From assembly GCF_049310885.1 (NCBI RefSeq), contig NZ_JBMDYO010000003.1, positions 248,001 through 312,000 on the forward strand: a stretch of DNA of 64,000 nucleotides, given 5' to 3'. This DNA comes from CAYZJV01 sp049310885. Lineage in GTDB: Bacteria; Spirochaetota; Spirochaetia; Sphaerochaetales; Sphaerochaetaceae. The notes beneath the pieces are model-generated. The model was not told where the DNA came from. It ran no database searches and was given only the letters and a program-made list of their open reading frames with translations. Shown one piece after another: positions 59,877 to 64,000 of this stretch. The stretch's first letter is position 1. Every line of letters starts with the position of its first letter. Position numbers and translations under genes: made by a program.

Positions 59877-60593
59877 ATGAATATCATCCTGTTCCAACAA
59901 TGGCCAGATAATCATTGTATTCCTTATTCTGATTATCGTGGAGAACACATTCGAAAAGTCCTTCGGTTGTCTCCTGGAGATAGTTTTTCCATGGGTAAGG
60001 TCAATGGGGATAGAGGCATAGCTACAATCGATAGCATGGATGAAACGGGTATCCATTATAGTTTCAATAGGACCGCAGGAGTTCTTGCTCTCCACCCAGT
60101 TACTCTCTTGGTTGCACAAGTACGTCCCATCTGTATGAAACGGATTCTCCGAGAGGCAGTTAGTCTCGGTGTCGAGGAGCTACTGGTGGTAGGAGCTGAT
60201 ACTGCTGAACGTTCCTACGGGTCGGCTAAACTCTGGTCTACCGGCGAATATGAGAAATATCTTTTGGATGGTGCGATGCAAGCTGGACAGACAGCTCTTC
60301 CCCGATTCTCGCTCCTAGAATCTATAGACGACTTCCTTAAGAGACCACAACATTGGATACATAGGATACTATTGGACAATGTAGATCATAATCCTCCTCT
60401 CTCCAAAGCGGAAGGCTTAGGTGCTCCTGTACTTTTAGCAGTTGGCCCGGAGCGGGGATGGTCAGACCGGGAGCGGACTCTATTCGTCGATTCTGGTTTC
60501 ATGACACGTACTCTAGGCGGCAGGATATTAAGAACGGAGACCGCTTGTAGCGCTGGTCTTGCCGTATTGCTTGGAAGGATGGGATTGCTCTAG
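59877..60593 (+). CDS. rsmE: 16S rRNA m3U1498 methyltransferase
   Basis: A 238-residue SPOUT-class methyltransferase that methylates U1498 of 16S rRNA. HIRKVLRLSPGDSFSMG is the N-terminal PUA-like part, RPICMKRILREAVSLGVEELLVV near 90 and AVGPERGWSDRE with LGGRILRTETACSAGL near the end form the knotted SAM site. The start at 59877 gives the usual family length and lies seven bases after TATACT without a ribosome site; earlier in-frame ATGs fall inside the promoter. thyX follows after 42 bases. Confidence 0.93.
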   Translation: MNIILFQQWPDNHCIPYSDYRGEHIRKVLRLSPGDSFSMGKVNGDRGIATIDSMDETGIHYSFNRTAGVLALHPVTLLVAQVRPICMKRILREAVSLGVEELLVVGADTAERSYGSAKLWSTGEYEKYLLDGAMQAGQTALPRFSLLESIDDFLKRPQHWIHRILLDNVDHNPPLSKAEGLGAPVLLAVGPERGWSDRERTLFVDSGFMTRTLGGRILRTETACSAGLAVLLGRMGLL

Positions 60594-60635
60594 CGTGGAT
60601 GTTATGGCAAGATAGAGCTTCTGGAGGATGATGAT

Positions 60636-61457
60636 ATGGCACATTGTATAGTACCCGAGGCAGAAGCAATTCTCGATAAGGAATTTCCTGTCTTAGATAA
60701 GGGCTTTGTCCGCTTGGTCGACTATTTGGGATCGGATTCTCGTATCGTCCAGTCAGCCAGAGTCTCCTACGGAGAGGGGACAAAAAGTTTTCGGCAAGAC
60801 AAAGGCCTTATTACCTACTTGATGAGAAATGATCATACATCACCTTTCGAACAGGTTAATTTCACCTTCCATATCAAGATGCCGATATTTGTTGCACGGC
60901 AGTGGATACGTCACCGTACTGCAAGGGTAAACGAGATTTCGGGACGCTATAGTGTAATGGCCGATGAAGCTTATATCCCTACCTTGGAACATATCAATTT
61001 CCAGAGTGACGACAACAAACAAGGTCGTTCCGAAGAGCCGGTTGACCCAGTCCTCCAACAGAAGGTTGCCCAGATACTGAAGGATGATCAGCAGAGGGCT
61101 TTCACGACCTATCATGAGTTGTTGGATCTGGGGATTGCCCGCGAATTGGCTAGGATTGATCTTCCTCTCAGCCTCTATACCCAATGGTATTGGCAAATGG
61201 ATTTGCATAACTTGTTCCATTTTCTGGAATTGCGACTTGACAGTCATGCCCAGTATGAAATACGTGCATATGCTGAGGTGATTCTATCGATGGTCAGAGC
61301 TGTATGTCCGATGGCATGTGAGGCATTTGAACGACTGGTTGTAGGGGGCAAGCGTTTCTCTTCAACTGAGCTAGAAGCATTGAAAGCAATGTTGGATGGT
61401 CAAGATTGTCCACTCTCTGGACGTGAGAAAGAATTATTCGACGAAAAACTTCGTTAA
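60636..61457 (+). CDS. thyX: Flavin-dependent thymidylate synthase
   Basis: A 273-residue ThyX that makes dTMP from dUMP with FAD and methylene-tetrahydrofolate. The family motif RHRTARVNEISGRYS near residue 88 fits RHRX7S, and SPFEQVNFTFHIKMPIFVARQWIRH before it lines the FAD site. QWYWQMDLHNLFHFLELRLD near 180 is also characteristic. GGAGG lies before the ATG. With dCMP deaminase at 16254 it gives a ThyA-independent thymidylate route usual in spirochaetes. Confidence 0.96.
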   Translation: MAHCIVPEAEAILDKEFPVLDKGFVRLVDYLGSDSRIVQSARVSYGEGTKSFRQDKGLITYLMRNDHTSPFEQVNFTFHIKMPIFVARQWIRHRTARVNEISGRYSVMADEAYIPTLEHINFQSDDNKQGRSEEPVDPVLQQKVAQILKDDQQRAFTTYHELLDLGIARELARIDLPLSLYTQWYWQMDLHNLFHFLELRLDSHAQYEIRAYAEVILSMVRAVCPMACEAFERLVVGGKRFSSTELEALKAMLDGQDCPLSGREKELFDEKLR

Positions 61458-61478
61458 GAAGTCTAAAGGGAATAGAGA

Positions 61479-62483
61479 CTAAGCGGATTTCCGTAAGAAT
61501 CTTCGTCTCTTTCGGCGTACCTTCCGCTTTATCCTGTGTTTCTTCGCAACCTCCTTTGCAGACGGTGGTAGAGCAGGAATTTGTGGACGCTGCATGAGCA
61601 GCTCGGGATGGCTGAGATAGTCTTGAAGGATTTGCATGGACTTGATGAAATAGAAGCCATCGGCAATCCTTTCATCCACGGATACTCCAATTTGCATTGT
61701 ATCCATATGTGTTTGGTTTCCCTCTTCATCAACCATTCTTTTTCGTTTCAGCATTCCCATAGTAAGAAATAGTGAGGTAGTCCCCCATTCATAGAGATGG
61801 TGATGAGGGCTTCCCGAAAGATTGATACTACCGAGATTTGCGACGAAAGCGGATGCATGCAAACCATCGGCATCTCTAAGGGCTTTTGGGGCGAGCCCGA
61901 TTACATCAAAGAATCGGATTATGGCTAATAAGGATCTGAGTACCCATTTGGGAAAATGGAGGAAGAAACCGATTGCCGAGTCGGTATCGTTTCCATCTCC
62001 TCCATTACGGGATTCTTCGATGGTTCTATTGATAATAGACGCTATTTCGGGGAACGTCATATCGGGTTCGAAATAGAGTATGGCCGTGTGCTCAGGAGCC
62101 TCATCTGTATAATCTTCCTTCACCACAAAATTCAGCGATAACTCGTTTCTTTGCCAACAATCATAATTCATGATGAATCGATTTAAGTGGGGTCGGACAG
62201 TTATTGTTCGGAGTAGGGCACTGAGGAAGAGTTCGAAAACCCGATATGTATGGTCTCCAGGATCATTTCTGTTGAGTTTTTTAATGAATCGGATTCCTTC
62301 CGTAAGATCTACCGTGAATTCGTGGTAGACAACAGCATCGCATCTTTTGGGCATGGCATAGGGAAGGATTCGTTTGAAAGGAGGGAGGTCTGCAACATAG
62401 GTTGCGTCTGATCTACGTTTCATCTTTTTCTCTACAAAAATATGATTCGTGTCAATTATGGTCACTCGTTTGAGAGTTGTCAA
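61479..62483 (-). CDS. E2/chloramphenicol-acetyltransferase-fold protein without lipoyl domain
   Basis: A 334-residue protein resembling the catalytic domain of 2-oxoacid dehydrogenase E2. PKRCDAVVYHEFTVDL near residue 45, the middle ANLGSINLSGSPHHHLYEWGTTSLFLTMG stretch and the C-terminal GVSVDERIADGFYFI follow the E2 order. The lipoyl and subunit-binding domains are missing, and the DHRxxDG active-site motif reads DERIADG, without the catalytic His. The C terminus is strongly basic (KRKVRRKRRRFLRKSA). It overlaps the radical SAM gene by four bases. A binding, structural or altered acyltransferase role is likely; the true function is unknown. Confidence 0.7.
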   Translation of the reverse strand: MTTLKRVTIIDTNHIFVEKKMKRRSDATYVADLPPFKRILPYAMPKRCDAVVYHEFTVDLTEGIRFIKKLNRNDPGDHTYRVFELFLSALLRTITVRPHLNRFIMNYDCWQRNELSLNFVVKEDYTDEAPEHTAILYFEPDMTFPEIASIINRTIEESRNGGDGNDTDSAIGFFLHFPKWVLRSLLAIIRFFDVIGLAPKALRDADGLHASAFVANLGSINLSGSPHHHLYEWGTTSLFLTMGMLKRKRMVDEEGNQTHMDTMQIGVSVDERIADGFYFIKSMQILQDYLSHPELLMQRPQIPALPPSAKEVAKKHRIKRKVRRKRRRFLRKSA

Positions 62484-63745
62484 CCTTTTCTAATCTTTCT
62501 CCAATAGTGGTTTTTCATATCGAGTTCAAACGCCTCGTTGTCTGGATATGACCGTCCGAACACAGGCTCCCACAATTGAGGAAGTTCCATACACAGATAA
62601 AAGAAAGGACCGTTTTCAGTTTTCCAATCAGCTGGAAAGCATTTGTACGCATGTGTAAACATCTGTTGTTTCACCTCCGTCGGATACGAGTACTTTCCTG
62701 CCGACTCGGTCAGCTCCATTTGGAGAATTCTGCTTGGTTGTTGGGATTGTCTCAGTTGTCTCAATACCTCCTTTGTGAAGGTGAGAGTACCCATCGATAC
62801 CATAACCACCTCCTCTATGGAAAACCGCTCTGTTATTGCATTTACAACGAAACGGTATTCTTCTTCCCATCCTGAAAAATAGACCATGGGATGAAGATGA
62901 AAGCCCACGAGGATGCCTGCATCAGCGGCTTTACGAGCTGCCTTCAATCGGTTTTCCAATGATGCGCTCTTATGTTCTTCCTTTCCTATAATGGTAGGAG
63001 CATTCAAAGACCAGGTGGCAATCATATTCGGAGGAAAATCGACCTGCGAAATCCAATCAGTCCTGCTTGATTTGGTCTTCAGTTCGACCACGACTTTGGG
63101 GTTATTTTTGGAGAAATCCGCCAAAGCTGTTAGTATTCCATGATCATCGCCCCATAAAAGAGAATCTGAGGATTGTCCGGTTCCTATATGCCAAGCATCG
63201 GAGGGTAATTCGAGATTATCGAGCCTTTGGGGGAGGTTGGCTGTAAAAATGATTTCATCCTTGTGGTAAAAACTTTGGATCGAGCAGTAGGAACAGGCAA
63301 AAGCACATTGCTGGACAACATCAAGGGTGAGCAGATTACAGCAGCGAGTCTTTTCTCCCGATACCGGACAAGGGCAACGTCCAAGTAACCGGGTCTCTGT
63401 GAGTTCCTCTACATGACTTGGTTTGGCATTGAGTTTCGGTTTATCGAAGAAGTTGTCATATTCAGTGGGCATGCGACGTAACGTGGTTATTTTATCCATT
63501 ACGTCTTTCATCATAGCCTTGAATTTGGCTTTCCCCGTCAACTGTCCACCCGCTTTCTCATCCCAAAGCTCTTCTATGGGTGACTGTCTCCAGAGAGTAA
63601 GGTCTATCGACTGTTCTATCAGGATCCGCATCTGCTGATATGTCGGGTGATAGGTTTCTGCTAGGTGCTGGAGGAAAACCCGATCCGAATCAGTGAGACT
63701 TGAGGCTAGGGGATGTTGCTCGATCATGGTGCTATTGTGCTGCAT
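62480..63745 (-). CDS. Spore photoproduct lyase-like radical SAM protein
   Basis: A 421-residue protein. The cluster motif CAFACSYC near residue 151 is CX3CX2C, and the following WHIGTGQSSDSLLWGDDHG and VELKTKSSRTDW resemble spore photoproduct lyase, which repairs the thymine dimer of spores. CPCPVSGEKTRCCN ahead of it may bind a further cluster or shape the site. Spirochaetes do not form spores, so a different substrate or general DNA repair is possible. It is about 70-80 residues longer at the N terminus than the known lyase. The start at 63745 is uncertain by six codons. Confidence 0.78.
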   Translation of the reverse strand: MQHNSTMIEQHPLASSLTDSDRVFLQHLAETYHPTYQQMRILIEQSIDLTLWRQSPIEELWDEKAGGQLTGKAKFKAMMKDVMDKITTLRRMPTEYDNFFDKPKLNAKPSHVEELTETRLLGRCPCPVSGEKTRCCNLLTLDVVQQCAFACSYCSIQSFYHKDEIIFTANLPQRLDNLELPSDAWHIGTGQSSDSLLWGDDHGILTALADFSKNNPKVVVELKTKSSRTDWISQVDFPPNMIATWSLNAPTIIGKEEHKSASLENRLKAARKAADAGILVGFHLHPMVYFSGWEEEYRFVVNAITERFSIEEVVMVSMGTLTFTKEVLRQLRQSQQPSRILQMELTESAGKYSYPTEVKQQMFTHAYKCFPADWKTENGPFFYLCMELPQLWEPVFGRSYPDNEAFELDMKNHYWRKIRKG

Positions 63746-63747
63746 TC

Positions 63748-63776
63748 TTGCATTTTCATCAATCGGAGGCTATGCT
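63748..63776 (+). promoter_or_regulatory. Leaderless-type promoter of uvrC
   Basis: TTGCAT (63748-63753), 17 bases, TATGCT (63771-63776), nine bases, ATG at 63786. GGAGG at 63765 lies upstream of the expected transcript start and cannot act as a ribosome site for it. Confidence 0.55.
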
Positions 63777-63785
63777 GTTGCCCAT

Positions 63786-64000
63786 ATGGGAAACACTCCA
63801 AAAGAACAAGCAAAATCCTTGCCCCACCTTCCTGGCGTATATCTGATGAAAGATTCATCGTCTAAGATTATCTACGTTGGTAAGGCTAAGGACTTACGCA
63901 ATAGGGTGACCTCCTATTTTCTTAGTGGAAGGGATATCAAGACCACCTTCCTAGTAAGCAAGATTGCCGATATCGAGTACATCATCACAGGTAATGAGTA
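63786..64000 (+). CDS. uvrC: UvrABC excinuclease subunit C, N-terminal part (cut by window end)
   Basis: The 71 codons visible encode the GIY-YIG nuclease start of UvrC: LPHLPGVYLMKDSSSKIIYVGKAKDLRNRVTSYF, with the Tyr pair and the Arg of the catalytic domain. UvrC makes the 3' incision in nucleotide excision repair. The ATG at 63786 is nine bases after a -10 box. The divergent neighbour is a photoproduct-lyase-like protein, so a shared repair context is possible. Confidence 0.9.
   Translation, partial: MGNTPKEQAKSLPHLPGVYLMKDSSSKIIYVGKAKDLRNRVTSYFLSGRDIKTTFLVSKIADIEYIITGNE

Noticed and set aside
1..64000. CRISPR array, insertion sequence, prophage or integron
   Set aside because: No regularly spaced repeats, transposase, integrase or attachment-like repeats were recognised on either strand.

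Overview
This window looks like a chromosomal segment of an anaerobic, fermentative, host- or sediment-type spirochaete, most plausibly close to Sphaerochaeta or Treponema. The evidence is the archaeal-type two-gene phenylalanyl-tRNA synthetase, an EF-G of the HIDSGKTT type found in spirochaetes, a carD-ispD-ispF operon, a ThyX thymidylate synthase, exported solute-binding proteins whose mature ends begin GASE, and moderate GC judged by eye. There is no ribosomal RNA, phage, insertion sequence or CRISPR array; one tRNA gene (Cys) is present.

Bases 1-16252 are an accessory catabolic island on the + strand. A glycyl radical enzyme (GRE) with its activase is followed by an AllA-like cupin and an UlaG-like metal hydrolase. 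Next comes a ROK regulator with its own promoter and palindromes, a ribose-type ABC importer (binding protein, permease, double ATPase, permease), a short-chain dehydrogenase, two medium-chain dehydrogenases, an FGGY kinase and an SMP-30-type lactonase. The GRE carries Gly-Cys-Asn-Asp where characterised GRE eliminases carry Gly-Cys-X-Glu, so the island is the best candidate here for an undescribed pathway. I infer import of a sugar, polyol or sugar acid, oxidation, lactone opening, phosphorylation and a radical cleavage, but cannot name the substrate. The ROK gene is frameshifted at a G7 tract, which fuses it in frame to the binding-protein gene.

Bases 16254-21466 (- strand) hold dCMP deaminase with an alpha/beta hydrolase, then the Na+-pumping oxaloacetate decarboxylase operon oadG-oadA-oadB, in which OadA has two tandem biotinyl domains. 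Bases 21676-24343 hold an Mrp ATPase, a Nudix hydrolase, a SIMPL-domain lipoprotein and an acetyltransferase. A GH36 alpha-galactosidase is divergent from a mutarotase-like gene (24387-28137). After tRNA-Cys comes a DeoR-regulated operon with a malate/lactate-type dehydrogenase and malic enzyme (28519-31755), which together with Oad suggests fermentation through malate, oxaloacetate and pyruvate with Na+ energy conservation.

From 31814 to 64000 the content is mostly housekeeping and densely packed: AlaX editing protein, purine salvage and synthesis (hpt, a second phosphoribosyltransferase, purA, purB, purH), a SulP transporter, an orphan 2-oxoacid dehydrogenase E1 pair, pheST, bcp, a HIT protein, fusA, a small P-loop ATPase, carD-ispD-ispF, malQ, an oligopeptide-type binding protein with lplA, rsmE, thyX, an E2-fold protein without a lipoyl domain, a spore-photoproduct-lyase-like radical SAM protein, and the start of uvrC. 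Many convergent genes overlap or almost touch.

A recurrent regulatory theme is visible: at least eight genes have a sigma-70 type promoter whose -10 box lies only 6-9 bases before the start codon, with no Shine-Dalgarno sequence. These would be leaderless mRNAs, side by side with genes that have ordinary leaders and strong Shine-Dalgarno sites. All functional calls rest on reading motifs by eye; no database search was run.
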